A stretch of 64,000 bases of DNA from Byssothecium circinans (lineage: Eukaryota > Ascomycota > Dothideomycetes > Pleosporales > Massarinaceae): NCBI GenBank assembly GCA_010015675.1, contig ML976979.1, forward strand, positions 45,815 through 109,814, written 5' to 3'. Position 1 is the stretch's first letter, and every line of letters begins with the position of its first letter. The position numbers were made by a program, and so were the translations under genes. Below the pieces are notes generated by a model. The model had not been told where the DNA came from and did no database searches. It worked only from the letters and a program-made list of their open reading frames with translations. Below are positions 22,073 to 34,500 of this stretch, piece after piece.

Positions 22073-24655
22073 CTACAGCGGCGGCAGCACCTCCCTACAA
22101 TTCGGACACATAAGCCGATACCTCATCCAGCCCTCCAAACACGGCGTGTGGAAAATATGCCTGCAAGGCGTAACCATATACCCGCGTCTCTGCAACATCA
22201 ACCCGCCCAGCCCCTGCCCACTGCCTCCGTCCATCCCCCCACCGCCTCCCGCAGGCACGACCGTGACCTCGATGTCCTGCGCGCAGATACTGCAGTCGAA
22301 GACCTTCTTGCCCTTGCTTTTACCTTTGCCTTTATCTCTGTCTTTGGCCTCGCCGGCTTGCACTTGCAGCGACGTCTCCGCGGTCGGCGAGTCGGGGGAA
22401 GTAATACTGGCCGAGGAGGAACCGATGGGCATCGTAGCGCCCTCCTCGTCTTCGCGGAGGATCGGGTGGTAGTCGTAGGCGACGGGGACCCAGCCCCAGC
22501 CCTCGCGCACGAAGAATCGGCTCCCGAGCACTTCTTGGCTTTTCAGCGCCACGATTTGCATCCAGAGCCAGCCTGCTAGGATTACGAGCGCTCTCCAGTC
22601 TGTCCGTGAGAAGAGCACGTTGTCTTCGACGCCGTAGAAGTACGCGATAGGCACCAGTCGGACGACACTCTGGCCGAGGACAAAGTCCCAGCGCAGTGCT
22701 TTTCGACAGTTCCGCATGATGTTGCGGTAGATTTGCGGAACCCAGAAGGAGAGGTAGAAGAACATGAGCATGTTGAAGTAGAAGGCGCGCGCGGTGGAGC
22801 GCACGGTGGTGAATTGCAAGGTGATGAAGAAGAGGATGATTAGGAAGAGGCAGTATCGGCTGTACAAGGCGCCGAGTTCAGCCCTGGCGGGCGCCGTTGC
22901 CGCTGGAGTCGTGGTAGGGTTTGTTGGTGTAGGAATGTCGTCGTCTAGGGCGTCTTGATCCGAAGGGATGATGATAGGGGTCAGTGGGCGAGCGGGCCGG
23001 GTTGCAGTTGCCGGGAGCGGGAGTGTAGCACTTCTTATAGACGGCGGTGGAGGTGGAGCGCGACTTTGCGTGGTTGGGGTTGGAGTCGCCGGTGGCTGTG
23101 GACTGGGTGGGGTTGGTGTAGATGTTTCCTGTCGGTCTTGACGCATCTGCTCGGTAACTTGAACGGTCCAAATATCCATCAGGAACCGGAGCTCTAGGAC
23201 CACGGAGAACAAGGCTAGAAATGCGATGGTGTACAGTGGCAGCTGCGAAGTCCCCAGGAACAAATGCATAAAAACCAGAGATAGGAACGCAAAACCATCG
23301 CCAAGTGCCATTATAGCAACGGTGTAGAAGCTGATGCGGTTCCGGGTGGATGGCGTAGCCGCCTCTTTGGCTTGTCTAATGAGGAACCAGAGCTGGAACG
23401 ATAGCGTGGCCGCGAACGCGAGTATGCTATGACGAGCCCGGTCGTTGAACTCCTCAGTCTTCGATCCCGTGAGATGTGTCGCCTCTGAAGGGGAATGGTC
23501 TGGTGGCCCCTTTGACTCGATGACGAAGCCGCAGTCGGGGGAAAACCCGACCATGGACATGGTCATCGGCGAGCGGCGAGGTAAGCGTCCGCCTGTCGGA
23601 AATCGAAGCTCGTGTTCAATCCAGTCCATATCGTAACCTGGCGGTAGCTGCTGTGTACCAGGCTTGCTCTCGAAAGCCACAGGAAATTCTTGTAGGAAGA
23701 GTATGAACTCGCAGTGCGTGGCTCCCAAAGCTCCGTCGTTTGTCCCTTCCACGCTCGATGTCCACGGGTTCCACACTGGATACATGCGGCCCACTTGTTG
23801 ATCCATTGTCTCGTGGAGTGTACGATTGAGAAGCTCCTGTGCGGAAGAGTAGAGGTGGGGTGATAGCTGAAGATGGGGAAGCGCAAAGACACCTGCAAAT
23901 CTGCGCTTGTTAGCCCCAGGTCCACCTTGTAGCATGTCCACTCACCTCTCACTAGTAGTGGTCAAGACGGCAGCCCCATACTCGGGGTAGTGCACGCCGT
24001 TGACCAAGAACTCCCACCAGTTGTCGCCCCAGCTCTCATCATCTCCTATCACTACTTTGGCCTGTATCTCGCTCACGGTCCTATTCGTATCTGTCCTTGC
24101 CCTGCCCTCCAGCTCGGTAAGATGTAGCCGAACGGGTCCTCCCATTCCAGTCAAATTTCTATCGAAATCTGCGAAGGGAAATGGATTATCGGGCAGAACA
24201 TGGGAGACGTTGAGGTTGGACGGATGTCGTATGCGCGATAACGGCGAGCGCACCCACTCCCCCTGCACATGCCCCGTCAGATTTCTATACACCATCGCCT
24301 CCACTCTACCCCCGCCCTCCTCTTTCCCATGTAAAAGTTCCTCGGCAGCATCCCCAAGTGCCTCCTTCGTCCTCGCCCTAACCCTCTCCTTAACGTCCCC
24401 CAAGACCTCCCACACAAAGCCATCCTCATCGCGCAACCCTGTAACATTCAAATAGCCTCCCTCCTCTTTAGCAAAGTCCCCAAAGTCGCCCCATCGCGTG
24501 CGGTTTAGGACATCGAGGTGGTTCCACTCGCGCTCGAGGACCTCGTCGTAGTGCGATCGCGTGTTGTAGGCTGGCGTCTGGGTTTCGGGCGAGTTGATCA
24601 GGAGGAGCAGGATTATGAAGAAGAGGAACTGGCGCGGGTCGCGACGGGTTTCCAT
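22073..24655 (-). CDS. TUL1: Tul1/Dsc1-type transmembrane RING E3 ubiquitin ligase
   Basis: Membrane ubiquitin ligase of the Golgi/endosomal Dsc complex, which in filamentous fungi is needed for SREBP activation and in yeast for membrane-protein quality control. Two exons (intron 23945-23901) give 845 aa. Order: an N-terminal hydrophobic anchor (FLFFIILLLLI), a luminal domain of about 320 residues with several N-glycosylation sites (NVT, NLT, NVS, NRT), then several membrane segments interrupted by a long Pro/Thr/Ala-rich loop. A C-terminal RING follows: CSICAQDIEV, then CRHIFHTPCLEGW, then CPNCREVLPPL ending at the last residue. A Gly-rich insert lies inside the RING. This architecture is specific to Tul1/Dsc1. 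Confidence 0.93.
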
Positions 24656-25331
24656 TACCGTGCTATATGGCGGAGGGGGTGGTTGGCCATTAGGTGTGGC
24701 GTTGAGTGCATGTAGTAAAGAGGTGCCTGGCTAACATGGATGACGTTCGGCTCGGGGGTGCCATTCACGTGCCGGCCCATCTCCGAACCATCTCCAGATT
24801 CATTGATCCTTATACATTCGCCATATCTCTCACATCATCCCTCCTCTTCTTTTACGCATTGGATTTCTGGCCACAGTGCTGATCTTACCGTCGTAGCCAT
24901 TCTCTAGTCTGCCAATCGCTGGCGATGACGTCTGGGCACTTCCCCGAGCTGGATGGATTTATTCCTGTTGTCCCTCTCACCTCGTATGCATCCCACCACA
25001 AAACGCGGCACGCCTCTCGCGTCGTCCGGTAGAAATCTTCTTGACTCAATTCTCCTTTCTCTCTGAAATTCCTACCAGGTGCCGGTGTTGCAACATGCCT
25101 CTGGCAAAAGTACATCACTGCGGCCCCCAACTATGCAGAACTGCGCCTCGCTTGGCTCCCCTCGTATTATGTCCTCCGCGAGTAACAATCCTCCGACGAT
25201 CAGGAAATGATGACGAGTGAAACGGCCGGCCCTGCAACTTCATCTCTGATCCGAATCTCCTGCTTGGAGTTGTCTATTGCTCTTCACTTCGATGGTACTT
25301 GCACACGCGCCTTTGCGCATCCAGAGCAACT
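24656..25331. other. divergent intergenic region, no gene seen
   Basis: Lies between the starts of the Tul1-like gene and a plus-strand membrane protein gene. An 81-codon minus-strand frame at 24885-25130 has no supporting motif and is not called. Promoters for both neighbours are expected here. Confidence 0.55.
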
Positions 25332-27131
25332 ATGGCGCCTCTTTCCACCAATATATACGAATCGCGACCCCACGCCGATAGCAATGAGCGAGCCGACTTC
25401 GAGACGCTTAGCATGCGGTCTATATCACGCGGCCAGTCACCGCGACCTTCATACAATTCCCACAATGACCATTTTTCCAACCGGACAATGACGAACGGCG
25501 ACTACCGTGAAATTGGGAGGGGTAACGCGACCTTTTGGCAGAAATTCCAACCTTTCCCGTGGCGCGTATTCTCCGTGATCTCGAGTGTGCCAATTGCTTT
25601 AATGCCGATTGTTGTCCTGGCTACTGCAGCTGAAGAAGCATCCCTTAGTTACATCATGGGACGCGATTGCTATCCTAATGGCATGTGGAAAGAGGCCACT
25701 GGCGCGACATGGCGAATCATGGATTCTTCATACTTCTTCACCCCAAATCTGTCCTTCGGCGCCATGACGTTTACGCAGGTCAAGGTCATCGATATTGCGT
25801 GGGACCTCTGCATTGGAAGAGGGGGACAGATACTGCTAGCCTACGTCAACTATCGGGTTTTCAACGAGTGGTTACTCTACCACATGGAGATACACCTTAC
25901 GAGCTACAAGATGTACACGGCCGTGGCATTCCAAACCAATACGCTCACCACTTTAGGTGTACTCGGAAAAGAGTTTCTTGCTTTCGGAAAGGGATCATGG
26001 AAGAGGTTCTTTCGTTGGCTGGCCATGCTCTGCATGCTCATCAGCACACTGTATGTGCTCGCCTTCCCGACGCTCATGAGCGCCATGACAGGTTACATCG
26101 CAACTTCTGAAGCTTATATTGAGGACAACGACCACAACCTCGTTGAATTCAACAAAGCGGTTGGAGTACGGTACATCATTCACGACGGTGCAAGGATCGG
26201 ATACAACAACCCGGTTGTTGTAACACTCCAAGATACGAGTCTGCTTGAAGCAGTCAATAATTGTACGTGCTGCCATACTACATCTACAGTCCTAGTCCAG
26301 AAATTTGCACTGCTCTCTTTGATCCGATTTAAGGATAGCGTTGCCAGATTTCGAGACCGTATAAGGTTGAAGTTTATGTTGACAAAGTTAGACACTTCAA
26401 CGTACGCCGATGAAAGATGGCCACCCTTGACATTCTTCCAAACCCGCATCCCACCCGCCATGTGGAACGAGTTCCTAGTCAAACGCCCCTCAACGTTCGT
26501 CTGGGACCAAAAGATTTTCCCCCTCGATGAGCCTACCTTAAATATCACCCTCATGCGTGACCTCAAGCGGCCCAAACCCATCTCCCCCGGCGTAAGATAC
26601 ACCGAACCCATCTACCCCGACTGGTACTACCCCGAAACCATATCCCCCGGCCTAAAATACGCCTACTATTCGCTCTCCTCCAACAGCAGCGCCGACTCGG
26701 GCCGGCAGGACACTTACTACAGTTCCTCTTACGTTCATGAGCACGGCTCCTGCAAACCCAGCGACACATACCAGTGGGGCTTCTCCTATATTTTTCTCTT
26801 CATGATGTCCATTTTCAACTTTGTCTGGAGCTGTGTTATGGTGGGTATGTGGTGGGATACTGTGAGGGGAAGCCGGATGTACCGAGCGGGACGAAGGCCG
26901 GGGCTGCTTCGGAGCGTGCTAGACATGGCGAAGGCGATTAGGGAGGAGCTTGGAGATGAAGAGGTGGAGGAGATGAAAGAAGAGGATATTAAGAAGGGGT
27001 TGAGGGAAAGCGGGGGGAAGTTAGTGGTGCCGAAGGGGGAGATTAGGATTGGGAGGACGAATGGGGATGAGGGTCCGAGAGAAAGGAAGAGCAGTTGGAA
27101 GCGGAGTTTAACAAAGGGAAGTACATTTTGA
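25332..27131 (+). CDS. uncharacterised multi-pass membrane protein
   Basis: I do not recognise a characterised family; the sequence resembles uncharacterised fungal membrane proteins. Read as a single exon from the ATG at 25332 it is 599 aa. Residues 1-70 are hydrophilic and Ser/Arg-rich. Hydrophobic segments follow: VFSVISSVPIALMPIVVLA, a helix pair near LAMLCMLISTLYVLAFPTL, and FSYIFLFMMSIFNFVWSCVM near the C-terminus. A large Tyr/Pro-rich region with repeated PISPG and Y-P units lies between them. The tail is charged and basic, probably cytosolic. A GTACGT at 26264 could be a donor, since the following 45 residues (from CTCCHTT) look less conserved in character. I found no convincing in-phase acceptor, so I kept one exon. 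Confidence 0.75.
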   Translation: MAPLSTNIYESRPHADSNERADFETLSMRSISRGQSPRPSYNSHNDHFSNRTMTNGDYREIGRGNATFWQKFQPFPWRVFSVISSVPIALMPIVVLATAAEEASLSYIMGRDCYPNGMWKEATGATWRIMDSSYFFTPNLSFGAMTFTQVKVIDIAWDLCIGRGGQILLAYVNYRVFNEWLLYHMEIHLTSYKMYTAVAFQTNTLTTLGVLGKEFLAFGKGSWKRFFRWLAMLCMLISTLYVLAFPTLMSAMTGYIATSEAYIEDNDHNLVEFNKAVGVRYIIHDGARIGYNNPVVVTLQDTSLLEAVNNCTCCHTTSTVLVQKFALLSLIRFKDSVARFRDRIRLKFMLTKLDTSTYADERWPPLTFFQTRIPPAMWNEFLVKRPSTFVWDQKIFPLDEPTLNITLMRDLKRPKPISPGVRYTEPIYPDWYYPETISPGLKYAYYSLSSNSSADSGRQDTYYSSSYVHEHGSCKPSDTYQWGFSYIFLFMMSIFNFVWSCVMVGMWWDTVRGSRMYRAGRRPGLLRSVLDMAKAIREELGDEEVEEMKEEDIKKGLRESGGKLVVPKGEIRIGRTNGDEGPRERKSSWKRSLTKGSTF

Positions 27132-28565
27132 GAGAATACCAATAATTCAATTCTTGATCCAGCATGCAGCGCCTAGGGCTGGTCCGCTTGCCGCCGCGAC
27201 CATCCGCTTCGACAGGGGCGGTGAAGAGCTCCATACGCTTGCAATAAAACGCGTTTATCGATTGAAAAGAGTCCAATACCTATGTAGTCCTGCTCGTGGG
27301 CTTCCGTCACACGTGCCTTGGCGGTCACCAATCTATAACTCACCTCTCTGGAACCAACCAAACCCCATAAGTCCTCCCCTTGCTGCAGAGGCAGCATATG
27401 ATGTATATACATCATGCTCCCAATTTGCTGTTGCCCAGGTCTCACATAGTCCTTCAGATGTTTGCAACTTTCCATAGGCGGTCACGCCTAAATGCGACAA
27501 CAACCACGCAGATTCGCGCCCGTGTAATCAACACTCTTGAATCTTTCAAACCCATTCCTCTGACGCCATAGATATCTCATCACAGCAGTGCGGCCCCGAA
27601 ATGTCGGGCGCTGGAATATGTGTAGGAGAAGGGCGGCGGCCGTCGTAGTACCGTAGCCCTCTTTCTTGAAGCCAGCTAGAGTGGCAGTGAGCTAGTTATC
27701 AAACTACCTACCTAGGTAGTGACTGCGTCACGTGCTAGGAGGTAATAAGGTAGGATTTGCGCATGGGGATATCGATATCGGTGCGGTTGGTATGGAACTG
27801 TTGATATGGAACTGTTGATATGGAACTGTTGATATGGGACTGTTGATATGGAACTGTTGACAATTACATCTACACGAGCATATTTACAGCCAGAAGACAC
27901 CGTGCTCGAAACCCACTCACCCGGGATCTCGGGACGAGGCTCTACATATAGGTATTTCTTGGGTTTATATTTGAGAGTCGCTGAAGACTGGGCTGGGTAT
28001 ATATAAGGGGCGTAGGGTTGTCGATGTGATGTGTGACGTTTTTCGCGCTCAGCTTCTTCGTCGACTACAGATACAACAACGACGAAAGGTATAGGAGCTT
28101 TGAGGTTTGTGCTGTTGGCTTTGTCGGGTACTATGGTTGCGTTGATCGGGTATGGGTTTTTTAGTATGTTGGCTTGTATTTGCTTGATGGGGTGCAGTTT
28201 GTCAACCCTCGCTGAAGAGCAATCGTACTCGGTTGTTCATCACCGCGTTCCGCACCTCCGTTATATCTGAGCAATCAGGAGCTAATTCAAATTATACCCA
28301 CAACCAAAGTCTTCCCCCCGTCCACAGTCCGTCCAAAGGTCAAGAAATAAAGCTGACATCAAGAACGCCTAGACTCTAGAACGTGCTGAAAGAATAATAT
28401 AGTGTATGCAAACTTGGGAGGCTTCATGCGACTTCAATAAAAAAAGCATGCTCTATAGTCCCAGCCACTCCCCTAAAATTACATACCATATCGTTGCAAA
28501 GCCCTCTTCCCCGCAATACTCTGCCTAAGCTCTTCAATCGTCGGCGTAAAATGCTTCACTGGCTC
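27132..28565. other. intergenic, no gene seen
   Basis: 1.4 kb between converging genes. Apart from a 14-bp tandem repeat I see no supported gene or RNA. Two opposed frames near 27154-27477 lack motifs and codon character. Confidence 0.6.
27791..27860 (+). repeat. 14-bp minisatellite, 5 copies
   Basis: Five head-to-tail copies of TATGGAACTGTTGA, with one A-to-G change in the fourth copy. Confidence 0.95.
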
Positions 28566-31500
28566 CTAACCAAGCGGTACCATCTCCCTCCACACCACGC
28601 CATTCACACATCTCTTCGCGAGGCCCAAAAGCGACATACCAGGTGCTCTCGCATATTCCCCTGTGAGCGGGACCTGCATCTGCCTGATTCCAGACCAAGG
28701 CTTCCTTTTCCGGTCGTCCTCGCTTTGGTCATTGGACGCAGGGCTATTGGGAATCTTCCCCTGATCGGTGAATCGACCCACAAGGAGCCAGCGGAGGATG
28801 TGGCTATCTTCGCGGGCGGCAAGCACTGCGTTGAGCGACCGACCTCGGAAACTCGATTCGAACTTTGCACCGTTGCGGACGAGGAACTTGACGGAAGCGA
28901 GGCAACCTGTCAGACAAGCAGTGATGAGTGCCGTGCCCGTTTTGTCATCCGAGATCTCTGAGTCGGCGCCGAACTTGAGTAGGATCTTCATACGTGGTAG
29001 GTTTCCATTGGCCGCAGCACAACACAGATCGTATAGCTCGTCGGTTGGCAATTGCTGCAACAAGGACCGCGATTTGTCTGTTGGAAAGCGAGAAAAGAAG
29101 CGTCGGAGATTGACATCCTGTCGTATGATTCCTTTGATCATGTCGATGTTGATGCTAGACGATATCCGAGTAAGATCCAGCCCAGAAGCGTAGACGTAGT
29201 TTGCGAGATGAGGGTTCAAAAGCGCATGATAAATGGACGACTTGTTTTGAAAATCCATCCTGTAAGGATCCCACCCGGCGTGAATGAGGTCGATGAATAT
29301 GCGAACATTTGATTGCAGGGCTGAAAGATGGAGAGCCGTCAGGCCCCAGAGGTCTGCCATGTCCATGTCGATTTGAGTATTCTGAAGAGCAGTTATGGAC
29401 GAGATCTTGCCTTCCCAACAAGCCACCATGAACGGCGTACGCCGGCAGGAATCTAGGGGCCACTGTTGGGCACCATTCTGCAAAAGCACTAATATCGACT
29501 CAACCGACCCTAAGCTAGCAGCGCAGTGTAAGGGCGTTCGTCCGATCATGGTCGTGGATTCCACATCGGCACCGTGTTTAAGAAGGTTCTGAATGGCCTT
29601 CGTTTGCCCTTTCAGGGCTGCTGTATGCAGCGGAGTGCCTCCTGACAAGAGCCAGTCAGGACTGCTCGCATCAATATTGGTGAAACAAGTTTCGAGAAGC
29701 ATCTTCCCGACGCCTTTGGGTAGCTCATCGGTGCCGATGGAATGAGTGAAATGGTCTCTGGATACAAACTAGTCAGCTGACAGAAGCACTCTGACAACCT
29801 GAGGAAGTTGACGACAATGTCTCTACCGCAAACTTGTACGAGTCTTCCAAACTTTGACTGACAGATTTGCAATAGCGCTTGAAAGATCTCAGGAAATCAC
29901 TAGCACTTACCTGATAACCTTCTCATTCTTCTTCACATGGCTCATTACAATATCAACGGCTTCCGGGTTGAATGCTGCTGCAACATGTAATAGTGGAATA
30001 CGATCATGTATCCAATGAGAGCCGTGATACAAGCAGGCCTCTAGGAGTCCCTCGAGTCTCGAATTCATAGCCGGGTTGCTGATAGCAATCTGGATCGCAG
30101 AAGTGAGCCCCTCCTTGAATGGTCGATGCTGCGAGCATAAATTTCCGGCCGTGGAAGCTTTGTTTTGTAGAAGAAGATCCACGATATCCAAACGTTTCTC
30201 TGCAAGAGCAACAACCAGTGGCGTACAACTACCACACTTCAGTGGCTCTGATACAGACTTGCCGTTGTCAATGATCCTTCGGAATCTCTTAAGATCGCCT
30301 TCTACGATGATTCTGTATAGACTTTTGGGTCGAGATAATGCTTGACTTTGTGATACCATGCGTTTCAAGTTGTCTAGAACGTATAGAGGCAAGTCTACTC
30401 CACAGTACGGAAGGATTTTGATCAGACTTGCGCGGATGCTCGGATGAGCATACAACTCGGGTGTTTTCCCAGTAAGATCTTCCAAGAATTTTGCACCGGA
30501 TTGGATAATGCGTAGTACGTTAGACTCCACTCCTCTAGCCATGGCGATATGCAGGGCGGTCATGCCCATCTCGTCAACTGTTGTATTAACTCTGGCACCG
30601 TGATTGACTAGCCACTCAGTCGCGGTATTGTACTCAAAATGGGAACTTGCTGCTAGATGTAGCGGCGTATAGCCCTCCTGTGTCTTGATGTCAATATTGT
30701 CAAAATGGCCGCTCTCCCACAACTCCTGAAGCATTCCGTCACGGCCGAGACTTGCTGCTAGATGCATTGGGTTACATCCAGAATAGACAACAGGCTGAGA
30801 AATACCTTCGATGGGGTACTCGTTTGCCATCACGAAGGGCCGTGTCCAGTCCTCTTTGTGTGGTAGCATTTGGCGAAGCAAGGGCAGAGTGGGTGAAGGC
30901 TGAGGAAACAGACTGTGTGCTACGATCCCCATATTGTATTCATCAACAACATGGAGGTTTGCCTGGAAACTATCCAGGAGTTGGAGAGCATCGATGTTTG
31001 CGGAGCGTGCGGCGACCAAGATTGCGGGCATGGTCTTGTCTGGACCACGAGCAATAACATTTGGATCCGCGCCTTTCTCTAGCATACATCTTAATTTTGC
31101 AATAAAATGGAGCCCTTGGCTATGGGGTTGTTGAGAGCAGAGAGCGTACGCCCACGGTGAGCCTTGAGCAGGCTGGATCCGGAGGGTTTGGAGGTCAACC
31201 TTCTCTAAGAGCATGGCGAGGACATCGCTTCCTGCAGGTGAAGTACAGCAGAAATCAATGGCCGACATATCTCTATAAAACTTTGAAGAAATGTAGACAT
31301 TGACATCCAGCTCCAAAAGTCGCTCAATTAACGATTTCTTGAGGTGATGGACCGACCAAAGAAGCAGACGAATGAGGTGTTCGTCATTCCTATCGAATGT
31401 AGTGCTCGACACTTGCTTGAGCCCTTCAAGCAACAACGCCGTGATCGCATCCTTTTTGGTATGTATGATTTCAGAATTATGCATAACCAAGCTCATCCGG

Positions 31501-34500
31501 TCATCCTCGTAGGACTGAGTTACACACGTTTGAATCAAGAGCATGATGCTCGATTTGTATGAGCTTTTATGCATAGCCATGTCTGAAACAAAACGCCTGA
31601 GCAGTTGGATTGTGATTGCAAAATGGCGAGCCCCGTATGCGAAATGTGATTCAACCAAGAGAGGAATGGTGCGTGTACAGAAATAGTACCACATATTGTT
31701 CCCCGCACTATCGCAGATTGGGATGACCATAGCAGTAGTGAGTCTCGCAACTGTAGCTTCGCTGAGGGGCCATTGTTCTTCCGAACGAACACCAGCCTTG
31801 GCGAGACTGTTTTGTCGTTGGTTGTCGTGAGAAAGACAGGCGAGAATTGCAGTTCTCCCCGTCGGATCTCGATACTCTGGATCTAAACGTTCGGCTAATA
31901 GACGTTCTACAATAGAGTCGGATGTTCGTGAGGTTATGTGGAACAGTACTGTCCTCTTGTCCCCCGACAAAGTGCAAGGATCAAAGCCATGTTCCATGAA
32001 ATATACGATCAGGCCATCCAAGCCTTGAGCTACCGCGTAATGGAGCAGTCACCAGTCTTCCTTCCAATCCGAATAGGTAATTGAGGCTTTCGCAAGCATC
32101 ATAGCGCAGTCGCTTTTGCCCGCAGTTATGGCGTTGAGAAGCGGGGTAAACCCACTATTGCATGGTGCATGCATTCCTGTGGCTTTTGGAAGGTCTCGTT
32201 TCGCATTTGGCAGCGAAGTTGCACTGGGGTCTAGCACTTCCAACAGGAGCTTCAAGACACGGCAATTCCCTATACGCGCAGCTACATGCCATGCAGACAT
32301 TCTAGCTCTATCTGTGATGGTAGCAGCCCCACCTTGCATCAATCGTCGCAAGACAAATTCGTGCTCAAGTCCGCCACGAATAGCTTGATAAAGGGGTGTC
32401 CGCCCCTGATCCTCTGTTATTGTGGTACTGGTGCCGAGATCAAGGAGTGCTATGATCACTTCAGTGGCTTTATTAGCCACAGCGAGTTGTAGAAGTGTGC
32501 GATGATCACCAGGAGGTCGCATGTTGAGCGAAAAGCGAGGATCTTTTGCAAGCTCTGTGAACTTTGAGTATCGATCACAGGTAACTGTATAGGTAACAGT
32601 TTCGGAGAAAACTTGATCCGTCATTTTGGCAATGAAGAGGTGCTGGTGATCGGCGACACTTGCAACCCTAGGCAGTCGGAAGTTTCGAACTACCACTCTA
32701 CTTTGTAGCGACCTCAACAACTGAGCTTGAACGGTGGAATCGATATCAGCAATAATAGCTCTTCTGCTACGTTGGATTCGAGGCCAGCAAAGTCAATCTA
32801 CTCCAATCGCATACCATAATCCAAGAGTCGGGCCAGCAGTGATATCTCTTTCTTGAAGTAAAATGTATACAGAGGGCCAGCGCGGCGTGTCAACTTCCAT
32901 TCGCGCTGAGGTTTCGCAGATAGGAGGATATTGACTGTTGCTTCTGCACCATCAACGTCTAGTTGATGTCGCTCGTCTTCGCCTTCATTGATAATGTAAT
33001 CCATCCCTGTATGTGCGCATAAAGTTAGTGAGAAGACATGATGACATGCCATTGCTTGCTCGACAGCAAAGCATGTACAGCATCTAAAAGTTTTTGAATA
33101 GGAGACCGCATGGCAAAGATCCAAGCACCTTTGTTGAGTCCGAATCGATAATAGTTTTGCAGCGACCTGAGAGAATTACTCCTGCATTAAAACGTACCTA
33201 GCAATGCACACTCCAAAACGTTTCCCACTGGAGAGAGCTGATCGATATCGCTGCCTTGATTGAGCAGCCATTGACATATTGAGTCTAAGCGAAGCATCGC
33301 TGCAGCATGTAATGGCCTGAATGTACGATGGCAGATTTTTGAAACAAGCTCTTTCAAGTCCGCATCACTCGGAATTCGACTCACGCCAAAGAGGCGATGG
33401 CATATGAAGTAAGCGAGATTGAAACAATCTTCCCTCGGTGCGAACAGCTGTAGTGCTGACTCGAGAAATTCAGCATCCTCCCATCTGTTGCATGCGTAGG
33501 ACGTCAGACTCTGCGACGCGTGGCTGTGGAATGAATGTTTTCGACGAAGCGTTTCGAAACCCTGACGTGTTGTCGGTGGTACAGCATTGAAAGATGGGGA
33601 ACATAGATACGTTATGCATGATTTTGCAAGTGCCGCATGGTCGCCGGGAACTAGTCGGAACATGTGCAACTGCTCGTGATCAGGCTTGATGTTTTGTAAA
33701 AACTCGAGGACCGTGAAATGTGCTAGTTCCGCATAGTCCCATTTGTCTGACTCCCCACCACGACGGATGAGACTCCCACAAAATCGGAAAACATCCTCAT
33801 GATCTAACCGCGCTTCTTCGTCTAGTGTTGCATCTTCTCCAAGGGACAAAATGTCGACTAATTCCGCAAGTGTCAACTTCGGTGACGAATAGGCGATCCA
33901 CTGCAGAGCTTTCTGCACTATGGGAATGATAGGTGCTTTGACGCGAAGGAGAATCCTCTCGTAGCTCTCGTGTAATGTTTCGGGTAACTCTGTCAGGGCT
34001 TTACGACGCATGGCATCGGTAGGGAGCTCGCATAAATAGTCAAGCTGACAGGAAACCCACCTAAACCTGTCGCTAACGTGTTAATGTGATACGAATGAAC
34101 CCATTTATCCTCATGTAAAAGATCCGACAACAGCGTGTTCAGCAAGCGTGACTGACCCCCTCTGAGAGATTGTGAGACGGGGTCACTTACATGCCTTGAG
34201 CTTTCCTCACAAGATAGACCATAATGTCTTCTTTGAGATCGGCACTTCGAAGACGCAGACGATTGTGATTGATTCTGTGTTCCAGTTCGCTCCGCACGTA
34301 GTGGTCTATATCTTTCGACCGCGCCGCAATCTCCATATGCCCGACCTCAGGAACCGCAAGAATTTCTCGGATGTCGGATTCGTCTCTGCTCAGAAGGGCT
34401 AGAGATACTGTGCCTGATACTGGAGCCAAAGAGAAAAGAGAATGTGTGACCTCGCTGGCTTCATCTCCACATTCATCCACGCCGTCAACGATAATTCGGA

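Noticed and set aside
24885..25130. 81-codon minus-strand open frame
   Set aside because: No recognisable domain and no matching exons; it sits in a promoter region.
26264..26400. possible intron inside the 599-aa membrane protein
   Set aside because: A GTACGT donor is present, but the acceptors either break the frame or give an intron under 35 bp.
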